A stretch of 64,000 nt of DNA, from positions 4,072,001 through 4,136,000 of the forward strand of contig NZ_CP029064.1 of the NCBI RefSeq assembly GCF_003076275.1. The letters are read 5' to 3'. The position numbers were made by a program, and so were the translations under genes. The stretch's first letter is position 1; each line of letters opens with the position of its first letter. Source of the DNA: Microbulbifer sp. A4B17 (GTDB taxonomy: Bacteria; Pseudomonadota; Gammaproteobacteria; Pseudomonadales; Cellvibrionaceae). Under the pieces are notes generated by a model. That model saw nothing but the letters and a program-made list of their open reading frames with translations, did not search any database and had not been told where the DNA came from. Shown here one piece after another: positions 30,968 through 39,316 of this stretch.

Positions 30968-32425
30968 CTAGTCCTGGGTTTTAACAGCAAGCCTAACGGC
31001 AAGAATAGATATCAACTGTATAACAAATGCCATTAACAACAGTAGCGATGCCAGACGATAAACGGCATTGAGACCATCCGCTATTTGTACCGGGCTCATT
31101 GCTTGCAAAGGCAAACTGGGCACAAGCCCTACAAAAACCACACTCATCAATGAGGCACCGGTCAATAAACCCAAGCTTCGCGACAGGCTGAGCAAGCCAG
31201 AAATTCGCCCCCGAACTTCAGCTCTGGCACTATTCATTGTCAGTGTATTTACTGTCGACAAGTAGGTTCCATAGCCAATTGCCACAGTAATGGAAAATAT
31301 CAGATAGCCGATCAACCCCTGCTCTACCCTTAGCAGCCCCATCCCGAGGGCTCCGCTAAGCATAATAAAGAGGCCCAGTAAGATGATACCGCGACTCTTA
31401 AATCGATCCACCGCGCGACCGGCAAGGTTAGAACAGGTGGCTACCACAAATGACCCTGTCGTCATCACCAGTCCAGCGATAAACAGATCAAGCCCCAGTG
31501 CCAGAGTCAAATAAAAGGGCCCCACAATCAGGCTGCTCATTACCGATGAGGCCACCAGAAAATTCCCAGCCAGATTGGCCAACAATGTCTGCTTCCCCGA
31601 TGGCTCACTAAACCCCTGGCTCAACGGCTGCACTCTCTGCCTGAAGTAGAGCAACGCTACACCAAATACCGCAGACAGAGCAATAGCGATTCCGTTGACG
31701 ACGGAGTACTCCTCTCCTAAAGGTTTGATAGCCAGGGTATAAAAAACAATACTAAAAAACAGCAAAGCTGCGGCCAGGTAACGCTTAAACCGGCTCCGCC
31801 CATCCGCAACTTCACCAGCTTTATTTTCCGGCAGGATACGATATGCGAGAAAAAATACCCCAAGCCCCACCGGTACTATTAGCCAAAAGATAGCCTGCCA
31901 GTTCAGGCTTTCTACAATCAGGCCACCCACAATAGGGCCCATACCGGTACCTACCGCTGACAGGCTGCCCAGTAAACCTATGACCTTTCCAGTTTCAGAT
32001 TTATCGAAAACATCGCTGGCAATAGCCATGGACACAGCTACAAACATCGCAGCACCCGCCCCCTGTATTGCACGGAAAAATACCAGACTCCACACATTAA
32101 ATGAAAGTGCGCAAAATAGTGTGGACAAGGAAAATATAAGACCACCGGCAAGAAATAACTTTCGCCGGCCAAGCTTATCGCTGAGACTGCCGGCAATTGG
32201 CAAGGTGGCAGTCATGCACATCATGTAGGCCACGGTAATCCATTGGGTATTACTAAATGAAGTTCCCAACTTGTCGATTAATACGGGCAGCGCCATATTA
32301 ATTGCGCTGACGCCCAAAGCCGCTAACAAGGTTGCCAAACACAAGGTGATCAGGACACCCCTTTTTGAAATCCGGTTGGCCTGTTGGGTGGCTGGGCCTT
32401 TGCAATAATCTTTCGCGGTGTGCAT
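30968..32425 (-). CDS. DHA2-type MFS exporter under MerR-type control
   Basis: The start at 32425 (MHTAKDYCKG) is chosen because the predicted promoter at 32465-32495 would place transcription start downstream of the longer open-frame start. The 485-residue protein has about 14 membrane helices. Motif A is GSLSDKLGRRKLFLAGG near 82, and motif C is LSAVGTGMGPIVGGL near 155. It should export a toxic compound using the proton gradient. The regulator gene is divergent, with an operator between them. Confidence 0.85.
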   Translation of the reverse strand: MHTAKDYCKGPATQQANRISKRGVLITLCLATLLAALGVSAINMALPVLIDKLGTSFSNTQWITVAYMMCMTATLPIAGSLSDKLGRRKLFLAGGLIFSLSTLFCALSFNVWSLVFFRAIQGAGAAMFVAVSMAIASDVFDKSETGKVIGLLGSLSAVGTGMGPIVGGLIVESLNWQAIFWLIVPVGLGVFFLAYRILPENKAGEVADGRSRFKRYLAAALLFFSIVFYTLAIKPLGEEYSVVNGIAIALSAVFGVALLYFRQRVQPLSQGFSEPSGKQTLLANLAGNFLVASSVMSSLIVGPFYLTLALGLDLFIAGLVMTTGSFVVATCSNLAGRAVDRFKSRGIILLGLFIMLSGALGMGLLRVEQGLIGYLIFSITVAIGYGTYLSTVNTLTMNSARAEVRGRISGLLSLSRSLGLLTGASLMSVVFVGLVPSLPLQAMSPVQIADGLNAVYRLASLLLLMAFVIQLISILAVRLAVKTQD

Positions 32426-32464
32426 AAGCTGAACTTTGACTTGCCAGTAATGACGCGTGGAACT

Positions 32465-32495
32465 AGCATACAACTTCAAGTGAGCTTGAGGTCAA
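32465..32495 (-). promoter_or_regulatory. MerR-type promoter and operator of the MFS gene
   Basis: On the minus strand TTGACC and TATGCT form -35 and -10 boxes separated by 19 bp, the overlong spacer typical of MerR-activated promoters. Within it, at 32473-32492, lies a near-perfect dyad, ACTTCAAG-TGAG-CTTGAGGT on the plus strand. It resembles the SoxR box. The adjacent MerR-family protein is the likely activator. Confidence 0.82.
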
Positions 32496-32501
32496 TAAGC
32501 G

Positions 32502-32936
32502 ATGAACAACATGGAAGAACTGGATATTCGCCAAGTCTCCAAACTGTCGGGACTCCCCTCTTCCACACTGAGGTATTATGAAGAAAAAGGCCTGATAAAG
32601 TCATGTGGTCGCCGGGGAATTACCCGAATTTTTAAGGCCTCTGTGGTAGAACAGCTGTCCCTTATTTCTCTTGGCCGTTACGCCGGTTTTTCTCTGGATG
32701 AAATTGGCGAGATGTTTTCCTCTAATGGCAACCCCTCTATCGACAGGGAACAACTCCTTGCCAGAGCCGACGATCTGGAAAAGAGTATCCGCCGGTTAGA
32801 GGCCATGCGCGATGGACTCCGCCATGTCGCCAACTGTCCTGAGAAAAATCAGCTGGAGTGCCCCAACTTCCAAAATCTGATTAGAAAGGCGACCAAATTA
32901 CAACACAAAGAGGATAGGAAACATAAGCAGCGCTGA
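32502..32936 (+). CDS. MerR-family transcriptional regulator
   Basis: A 144-residue protein with an N-terminal winged helix (DIRQVSKLSGLPSSTLRYYEEKGLI), a dimerising coiled coil at about 85-115, and a C-terminal effector region with two cysteines (CPEKNQLECPNF). The cysteines could bind a metal or sense redox state, but the SoxR iron-sulphur motif (CxxCxC) is not present. It lies divergent from the MFS gene, with its dyad directly upstream. It probably activates that exporter in response to a chemical signal. Confidence 0.85.
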   Translation: MNNMEELDIRQVSKLSGLPSSTLRYYEEKGLIKSCGRRGITRIFKASVVEQLSLISLGRYAGFSLDEIGEMFSSNGNPSIDREQLLARADDLEKSIRRLEAMRDGLRHVANCPEKNQLECPNFQNLIRKATKLQHKEDRKHKQR

Positions 32937-32956
32937 CTGATTAGCTGCGAATCGAG

Positions 32957-34528
32957 TCAGGAGACACTGAACTCCGTCATCATTCCCGAATCCTCATGCT
33001 CCAATACATGACAGTGCACCATATAGGGCATATCGGGCATGGCCGGCAATGGGAAACGAACATAAATTTCCGCTTTTCCACCATCGGATATGGGTACTGT
33101 ATCTTTCCAGCTACGCATATAGAGTGGCGGCTCCGCATCATTGTATTTTATTACTCGAAACTGGCAGCCGTGGATATGCACTGGATGCAGCATTCTGTCT
33201 TGCCCTTCTGAGATCTCCCAACGCAAGCCCTCGTTCCTCGCAACCTTAAACCCCGGCTCGGTAAATGCGAAGGAAACCCCATTAATCGCATTCGCGGTTA
33301 ACTGCTCTTTCAGAGGCAATGCCGGCCCCTCGGTAATCAGCTTAACCACCTTGGCCACCACATCAGGGTTTGTGTTACCGGCAGCGATCATCTGCGGCAG
33401 CCCTGTCGCGCTGATTACCGCCTGCTCCTGCTTTTGCCGATTCATTTGCATCACCAGCCTCTGGCTGATTGGTGGCAAATTTTGTGGAACTGGCGGCAGT
33501 GAAACGAGACTATCGGGCAGTTGTCCTTGCCCTTCTGACGTACCGGGAATCACACTGAGAAAACTGTGGGCCCGGTCAAATGGTGGCAGGCGCATCACTG
33601 GTTGGGGCACTGGCAGTGTTTGAAAATCGAATGGCTTGCCATCGCTGGTATCGATCATCACCTCATAACGCTCACCTGCAGCAATCGGCAACTGGTCTAC
33701 TTTTACCGGCTCCCGGAGAAAACCGCCATCACTGGCAATAACATAGAGCGGACGTTTATCACTGGTCGCCAATAGGTAGTTGCGACCGTTGGAACCATCC
33801 AGAATACGAAAGCGAACCCATCCTTTAGGCGGCCTGACCACAGGATTCATCGCACCATTGACCAGCAGGTGATCACCGCAATAGCCCGCCGCAATCGTCA
33901 CTTCATTAAAACGATGAAAAAACTGGCCATCATCGGTAAAACGGCGATCCTGAATTATCAGGGGGATATCATCAACGCCCCAGCGAGAAGGTACTGACAA
34001 CCCATCGCTTTCCTCATCATCGATAATGATCAACCCCGCCAACCCTTTTAACACCAGCTCAGCAGTTGCCGGATAAAGGTGGGGATGAAACCAGAGAGTG
34101 GCGGCGGGCTGGATAATATTCCAATCCACCGTCCAGGTATCACCGGGCTTCAGTGGCATATAGGGGCCGCCATCTGCGCTGCCTGGAACGATTAAACCGT
34201 GCCAGTGAGCCGTCACGTTTTGAGGTAATTGATTAACCACACTGACGGTTACTTTTTCGCCCTTGCGCACCCGTATCGCCGGGCCTAAAAATGGGCCATT
34301 GAACCCGTAGGTACGGGTGGTCAACCCCGGTAGAAAAGATTGCTTACCCGGGCGAGCTGCCAATTTAATCCGGCCTTGCGCATCTGCACGCAATTCCGGT
34401 GGAATAGGGAGTGTGTGCCGACGGCCCTCCTTTGCCTGGGCAGCTTTAGGACTCGACACGCCAGTTAATAGGGCAGCCCCCATTGCGCCAGTGGTAAAGC
34501 AAAACTCCCGTCTCGACAGTTGAGCCAT
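32957..34528 (-). CDS. Periplasmic multicopper oxidase, CueO-like
   Basis: The start at 34528 follows GGGAGGG and gives a Tat signal peptide with SRREFCFTTGAM. The 523-residue protein has three cupredoxin domains. Copper ligands are visible as HWHGL near residue 108, WFHPHLYPAT near 146, HPVHIHGCQF near 455 and HCHVLEHEDSGMM near 505. It should oxidise Cu(I), phenols or metals at the type 1 copper and reduce oxygen to water at the trinuclear centre. Copper tolerance is inferred from CueO. No other copper genes are adjacent; the MerR gene is convergent with it. Confidence 0.9.
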   Translation of the reverse strand: MAQLSRREFCFTTGAMGAALLTGVSSPKAAQAKEGRRHTLPIPPELRADAQGRIKLAARPGKQSFLPGLTTRTYGFNGPFLGPAIRVRKGEKVTVSVVNQLPQNVTAHWHGLIVPGSADGGPYMPLKPGDTWTVDWNIIQPAATLWFHPHLYPATAELVLKGLAGLIIIDDEESDGLSVPSRWGVDDIPLIIQDRRFTDDGQFFHRFNEVTIAAGYCGDHLLVNGAMNPVVRPPKGWVRFRILDGSNGRNYLLATSDKRPLYVIASDGGFLREPVKVDQLPIAAGERYEVMIDTSDGKPFDFQTLPVPQPVMRLPPFDRAHSFLSVIPGTSEGQGQLPDSLVSLPPVPQNLPPISQRLVMQMNRQKQEQAVISATGLPQMIAAGNTNPDVVAKVVKLITEGPALPLKEQLTANAINGVSFAFTEPGFKVARNEGLRWEISEGQDRMLHPVHIHGCQFRVIKYNDAEPPLYMRSWKDTVPISDGGKAEIYVRFPLPAMPDMPYMVHCHVLEHEDSGMMTEFSVS

Positions 34529-34765
34529 TGGCCCTCCCCTCCCTGTGCGCCATAGTTCCAAGTGCCTGTAACACTAGCGGTTTTAATCCTATGGAATCTT
34601 AGACCGCTTATCCAATGAGCCAGTAGTAAGCTGCGACAACTACAGCTTAAAAAGTAAGTGGTACCCAGGTACGGTATTTCGTCAACCTCAACTATTGCGT
34701 TCTAAAAGGACTCGGTTAACCTTCCTCACGATAAAAACAGCCTCACAACAGGAAGAGTAATCCCT

Positions 34766-35500
34766 ATGCCGTTTCTTGTTCTATCCATCCTTATTCAGGC
34801 AGCTTTTGTTATTCACGTGGTCAAAACCGGACGCAACAGCACTTGGATCTGGATTCTGGTGATGCTGCCCATGGCTGGAGCTATTGCCTACCTGATTCTG
34901 GAAATCCTGCCGGAATTGAATCAATCTCGCAGTGCTAAATATGCGCGCAGGACAGTTCAGGAAACACTGAATCCTAACCGGGATATCCACCAGGCCGCAC
35001 AGGAGCTGTCCCGTTCCAATAATGTGGAAAACTCTATGCGTATGGCCGATGAATGCGTGAAGCGTGGTCTTTATCAAGAGGCAAAAACTCTCTATGAAAA
35101 GTGCCTCCAGGGGGTTCATCAGGATGATCCTGAACTGATGTTTGGGCTGGCGCGCTGTCAATTTGCTCTCAATCTATTTGAACCGACCAAAGAGACACTG
35201 GATCAATTAATTGAAAAGAACCCCGATTATAAAAATCAGGATGCCCACTTACTTTACGCTCGTACTCTAGCATCATTGAAGCAAGTAAAAGAAGCCTACC
35301 ACGAGTATGAAACGCTGTATCAATACTACAGCGGGCCTGAAGCAACTTTTTACTTTGCCCTGTTTTTAAAGAGTCAATCCCAAGCAGAAAAGGCGAATAT
35401 CTTATTCAATGAAATCCTTGATAAATCCAAAACACTGGGCAAGCACTACAAAGCCACTCATAAGCAGCTGTTAAAGCAGACAAAACTGGAAGTATCCTGA
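34766..35500 (+). CDS. Membrane-anchored TPR protein
   Basis: A 244-residue protein. Two hydrophobic helices at about residues 3-20 and 27-46 resemble the membrane-anchoring PLDc_N segment. Tetratricopeptide-like repeats follow from about residue 80 to 235 (RGLYQEAKTLYEKCLQ, LFEPTKETLDQLIEKNPDY). TPR domains are protein-binding scaffolds; the partner is unknown. An AGGAAG motif precedes the ATG. The endonuclease V-like gene follows 42 bp later, so the two may be co-transcribed. Confidence 0.7.
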   Translation: MPFLVLSILIQAAFVIHVVKTGRNSTWIWILVMLPMAGAIAYLILEILPELNQSRSAKYARRTVQETLNPNRDIHQAAQELSRSNNVENSMRMADECVKRGLYQEAKTLYEKCLQGVHQDDPELMFGLARCQFALNLFEPTKETLDQLIEKNPDYKNQDAHLLYARTLASLKQVKEAYHEYETLYQYYSGPEATFYFALFLKSQSQAEKANILFNEILDKSKTLGKHYKATHKQLLKQTKLEVS

Positions 35501-35542
35501 GCTAACGGCAACACTCGGCTCCATAGTAAAAAGGCACCCTGT

Positions 35543-36046
35543 ATGATTTTGGCGGTAGATGTAGATTACCGGGACTCCGGTGCGGTGGTAGCCGGGGTCG
35601 GCTTTGAGGATTGGTCAGCTCCTGACCCCGAGCAACTATATCGCAGTAAAATAGAGAGTACCTTGACCTATGAGCCCGGTGCTTTCTACAAGCGAGAGCT
35701 CCCTTGTATCCTCACCCTACTCGAAGAACACCAGATAGAGACAGAACTGATTGTTATTGATGGTTATGTATTTCTCGGAGAGGAACAAAGACTTGGCCTT
35801 GGGGCTCATCTCTATTCGGCACTACAGCAAGAAGTTTCTATCATCGGTGTCGCCAAGAAACCGTTTAAGGACACTCCCGCAGAAGCGGAGCTGCTGCGAG
35901 GTAAAAGTGTAAAACCACTATATATCAGCAGCCTTGGTCTCCCTTTAACGGAAGCCAAACTTTTGATACAAACGATGCATGGCGACCACCGTATACCCAC
36001 TTTATTGAAACGAGTGGACCGCGAGTGTCGAAAGTCCACGCAATAA
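35543..36046 (+). CDS. Endonuclease V-family protein, short form
   Basis: A 167-residue protein resembling endonuclease V, which nicks DNA next to deaminated bases such as inosine. Candidate catalytic residues fit the family: D6 in LAVDVDY, E52 in YEPGAFYKRELP and D73 in VIDGYVFLG. It is shorter than E. coli Nfi (223 residues), lacking N- and C-terminal parts, and the usual DGQG motif is DGYV. Activity is therefore uncertain. Confidence 0.7.
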   Translation: MILAVDVDYRDSGAVVAGVGFEDWSAPDPEQLYRSKIESTLTYEPGAFYKRELPCILTLLEEHQIETELIVIDGYVFLGEEQRLGLGAHLYSALQQEVSIIGVAKKPFKDTPAEAELLRGKSVKPLYISSLGLPLTEAKLLIQTMHGDHRIPTLLKRVDRECRKSTQ

Positions 36047-36389
36047 TTCTCGAGAGAATGAAAGGCGGTTATCCCCGCCATTTCCCAATCCTTACACTGA
36101 GAATTTCTTCCTACATTTTCAATACTTATTTCTCATATCCTACCCCTTTGATGCCGGCGATAATTTTTCTATTCGGCGGGAAATAGCTACTGAAAGTAAT
36201 AGTGACCTGGCATCCGTTTATAGCAAAGGAATAATCTGGCACTTAGATAGACGAATAGAAGTAGCTAATATCCCATACCGATATATTCGGCTCGTAGTTT
36301 TTGATGTCCACTTGTGAAGTTTGAGTGGACGATGTTCATTAACAGCCCCGAATGGGCTCCTTGGAAGTTTTGCAGTAAAGGAGTTACTC
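36047..36389. other. Intergenic region upstream of curlin gene at 36.4 kb
   Basis: This 343-bp AT-rich gap precedes the curlin pseudogene. No gene or convincing terminator was recognised; it should hold that gene's promoter. Confidence 0.4.
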
Positions 36390-37754
36390 ATGAAGTTATG
36401 TACCAGTATTGCGACGCTCGCACTGGTTGCTTTTAGCGGCAATGCGCTGGGGACTAACTCTGCCGACTTGGAACAAATCGGCTCGGGTAACTCAGCGAAC
36501 TCCAATCAAACTGGAGCGGGTTTCGGTAATACTATTATCAAGCACCAAGTAGGTGACACCAATACAGTCACTGCCACACAAAGTGGCGGTGTTATTAACA
36601 GTAGTATTCTGGGTACCCAGATCGGCAATCAAAACGAGTCCACGATATCCCAATCCGGTGGTGCTTCTTTAAGCGCAACCAATACACAAATCGGCTCACA
36701 AAATACTTCCGAGATCACCCAGGAGCTTTCAATCGACAGCCAGGTATCTATTCTGCAACTCGGTACCTCCAATGCTTCCAATATCGAACAGCGCTTTGGC
36801 AGCGGTAATTCCCTTACCAATATCCAGAACGGAGAGAGTCATTTTTTTATTGGTCGCCAGGAAGCCAGTACTAACGGCAGCATTTTTGTATTCCAGGACG
36901 GCGAACGGTAAAGTGCCGTGGTAGAGGAAACCGCAGGCAATATAGGAAGTTCCGTTTTAATCTTTCAATTTTATCGGGACGACTTCGCCACCGCCAGCCT
37001 GGTTGCTACTATCGATGGTACCCTGGATATTTTTCAGGATGGTAGCGACAGCTATGGTGGGCTCGCACAATTTGCCAGTGTCAGCAGCAGCATGACCCTG
37101 CGGCAAACGAACAATCGCCACTTCGCCTTTGCCTTTGCCTCCCAAGTGGACAGTCTGTTCAATGACCTGCTGATTATCCAAAGGCTCAGCGACGCCAATA
37201 TCACCTCAATTACCCAAACCGGCGCCTTTAATACCCTTGAGTTGCGCCAAAATGGTGGGGGCAACAACGCGGCTTTAGAACAATCCGCACTGAGTAGCAA
37301 TATCGATATACGCCAGACCGGTACCACCAACCAGATCACTGGTTCCCAGCTGGGTGCCGAATTCAACTCCATGAACAGCGAACAGTTCCTGATTGATAAT
37401 GTGGTTGTTATTAATCAAGGCGGCTTACTGATCAGCGCGACCAATGAACAAACCGGGTTGCAGAATGTTGCCAATATCGAGCAGGCTGGAACAGAGGTAG
37501 ATATATTCACCCGTCAATTGGGTTTTGATAACCGGGCAACGTTCGAACAGGCTGGTGAGCCTCTTTCAATAAGCTCCCGACAATTTGGCGATAGTAATAA
37601 CATCACCATCACCCAGAGCGGTGACTCCAACTCAGCCTTTAGCCTGCAAGTTGGTAACAATCACACCAAGGAAATTACTCAGACAGGTTCTAATGGCCGC
37701 GCTTTTAACTTCCAGATCGGCGGTGAGAGTAATACCGACGTGATAATCCAATAA
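36390..37754 (+). pseudogene. Curlin-repeat secreted protein with one internal stop
   Basis: The ATG at 36390 follows AAAGGAG and encodes a signal peptide (CTSIATLALVAFSGNALG). Curlin-type repeats run to the end at 37754 (QIGGESNTDVIIQ), about 454 residues in all. A single in-frame TAA at 36909-36911, after FQDGER, splits it at codon 174. The frame on both sides is otherwise open and the repeat rhythm continues, so one base change from a CAA, GAA or AAA codon would explain it. Without read-through a 173-residue secreted fragment would be made. Confidence 0.8.
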
Positions 37755-37840
37755 TTTCAGCCAAAATTAAGAAGCTCCCGGTAATACACTGCGCGGCATT
37801 TAATTACGACCGCTGCGGGAAAAATAAGAAGGGGAAAGTT

Positions 37841-38421
37841 GTGTGCAGCCCCGCGAGAGCGGGGAACAACTAAGATGCACTCCGACAACTTCTCCATCGT
37901 CGGTTTATCCCCGAGCATTCAGGGAACACTTTGCGCAGAGCACAAAGGCCATGCCTTATCCGGTTTATCCCTGTACAAACAGGGAACAGTCACGCAAAAG
38001 GAGCGCGATCATAGCATATCCCCACCATAGCCCCGAGCTTTCGGGGAAACATTTTTAGAGCCAATGCCCGTACGCTATCGGCTACGGTCCAGCCCCGCCC
38101 AGCGGGGGAACAAACTCAGGTGTCGGCACAACCAACCCCACACTCGGTTTACCCCCGCAGCAGCGGGGAATAGCCCGAATAATTACTGTGCAGCTTTGAC
38201 GATTTTCCACGGTTTAACCCCGCCTGGGCGGGGAACAGCCTCAGTTAAGACTGCCTTATTGCGCAATTACCGGTGCAACTCCGCTTAAGCGGAGAACCTA
38301 TTCGGAAAGGAGTGTATAACAGGATACCCTCCGGTTTAGCCCCGTATATACGGGGAACAGTATGAAGCCAACTTGACCATCATCTCACCGGTCGATTTAT
38401 CTCCGCTGATGCGAAGAACTC
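37841..38421 (-). CRISPR. Divergent type I-E CRISPR array, ten repeats
   Basis: Ten 29-nt repeats lie at a period of 60-65 bp. Their 16-nt hairpins start at 37849, 37909, 37969, 38031, 38093, 38153, 38218, 38279, 38340 and 38401. The best copies (37901, 37961) match the type I-E repeat pattern, with CGGTTTAT before and GAACA after the hairpin on the plus strand. Unlike normal arrays the repeats differ strongly. All ten can form a 6-bp stem: CCCCGC/GCGGGG, CCCTGT/ACAGGG, CCCCGA/TCGGGG, CTCCGC/GCGGAG and CCCCGT/ACGGGG are examples. Transcription from the minus strand, as for the cas genes, fits the repeat orientation. No leader-like AT-rich region is obvious. Confidence 0.9.
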
Positions 38422-38535
38422 TCTAAATATGCCTATTTGCTATCCGCTAAAGTCTTAGTATCGTTGCCGATACTTTTGAATCCCAGCCCTCGCTCTCAAA
38501 CACTTCCAGCTGTATAACAACTCTATTTATCCCAA

Positions 38536-39306
38536 TCAGATTCGGCGGATTAACATCAATCCACAACCAAATGCTTTGGCCGGTCCCATACCCGCAAAAA
38601 TATTTTTTATAAATAATTCGGGTTCAGTAACCAAAAGCTCTCCCCGGTAATCCACAGAACTGAAGCCAGCACCGCGCTGCTTTTTATGTAACAAATTCCA
38701 ACGATACCCATTGCAGTGAAGCTTTGGTGGGTAAATATCAAATCCGAGGCGCGTCCCCCGGTGAATTAACCAGCTGCGGGCAGCAGTTTGGCTGACATCC
38801 TGTAACCGGGTTTCAATCTGCCCCTGGTCAAACTGCTCCGGCTTTTCCTGCACCAAGCTCTGCTTCAGCTGCCCTTTGCCACCTTCAACAGGTAAACCAT
38901 GCAATTCGCACTGCTCCCGCAACCAATGGTATTGGGCATCCATCAGCACATCGTGCCGCTTGCCGCGCTTTTGCCCTTCGGTTTTACGGGCGACTGTAGG
39001 GTTCGCCCGCAGGCGAAAGGCCAGCCGATCGCCGGGGTTTAAGCAGGGCTCGAAGATTTTAGTCTCTACCAAAAATATCGGATTGTCCTGCGCAGGCCGG
39101 GCTTTTGACAGCAGGTAATACACCGGTAGATTGCGTTTGCTAAGCAGCTGTTCCCGCGAGGATTCCTCACGAAATAGAAAACGCTCATCACCATCAAAAA
39201 GATCCCACAAGATTTGATGAATACCGTAGCTATTTTCGCTGAGCAACCGTGCCAGCTGCTTCTGCACCGCCAGCGAGGGAGATAGTTGAACTCTGGATAA
39301 ATACAT
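38536..39306 (-). CDS. cas6e: CRISPR type I-E crRNA endoribonuclease Cas6e
   Basis: The MYLSRVQLSPS start at 39306 follows AAGGGAG, 10 bp after the cas5e stop; longer open-frame starts lie inside cas5e. The 256-residue protein shows the likely catalytic histidine in YGIHQILWDLF near residue 28, and the C-terminal glycine-rich GMGPAKAFGCGLMLIRR that contacts the repeat. Cas6e cuts precursor crRNA at the base of the repeat hairpin and stays bound. The array lies 114 bp downstream on the same strand. Confidence 0.93.
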   Translation of the reverse strand: MYLSRVQLSPSLAVQKQLARLLSENSYGIHQILWDLFDGDERFLFREESSREQLLSKRNLPVYYLLSKARPAQDNPIFLVETKIFEPCLNPGDRLAFRLRANPTVARKTEGQKRGKRHDVLMDAQYHWLREQCELHGLPVEGGKGQLKQSLVQEKPEQFDQGQIETRLQDVSQTAARSWLIHRGTRLGFDIYPPKLHCNGYRWNLLHKKQRGAGFSSVDYRGELLVTEPELFIKNIFAGMGPAKAFGCGLMLIRRI

Positions 39307-39316
39307 AGCCGCTCCC

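Noticed and set aside
37839..38288. Short plus-strand open frames within the CRISPR array
   Set aside because: They are explained by the repeat structure and encode no recognisable protein.
38457..38474. AGTATCG-TTGC-CGATACT hairpin as an eleventh CRISPR repeat
   Set aside because: It lies 56 bp from the last repeat but shares neither the C-rich stem nor the flanking GAACA or CGGTTTAT. I treat it as an unrelated hairpin.
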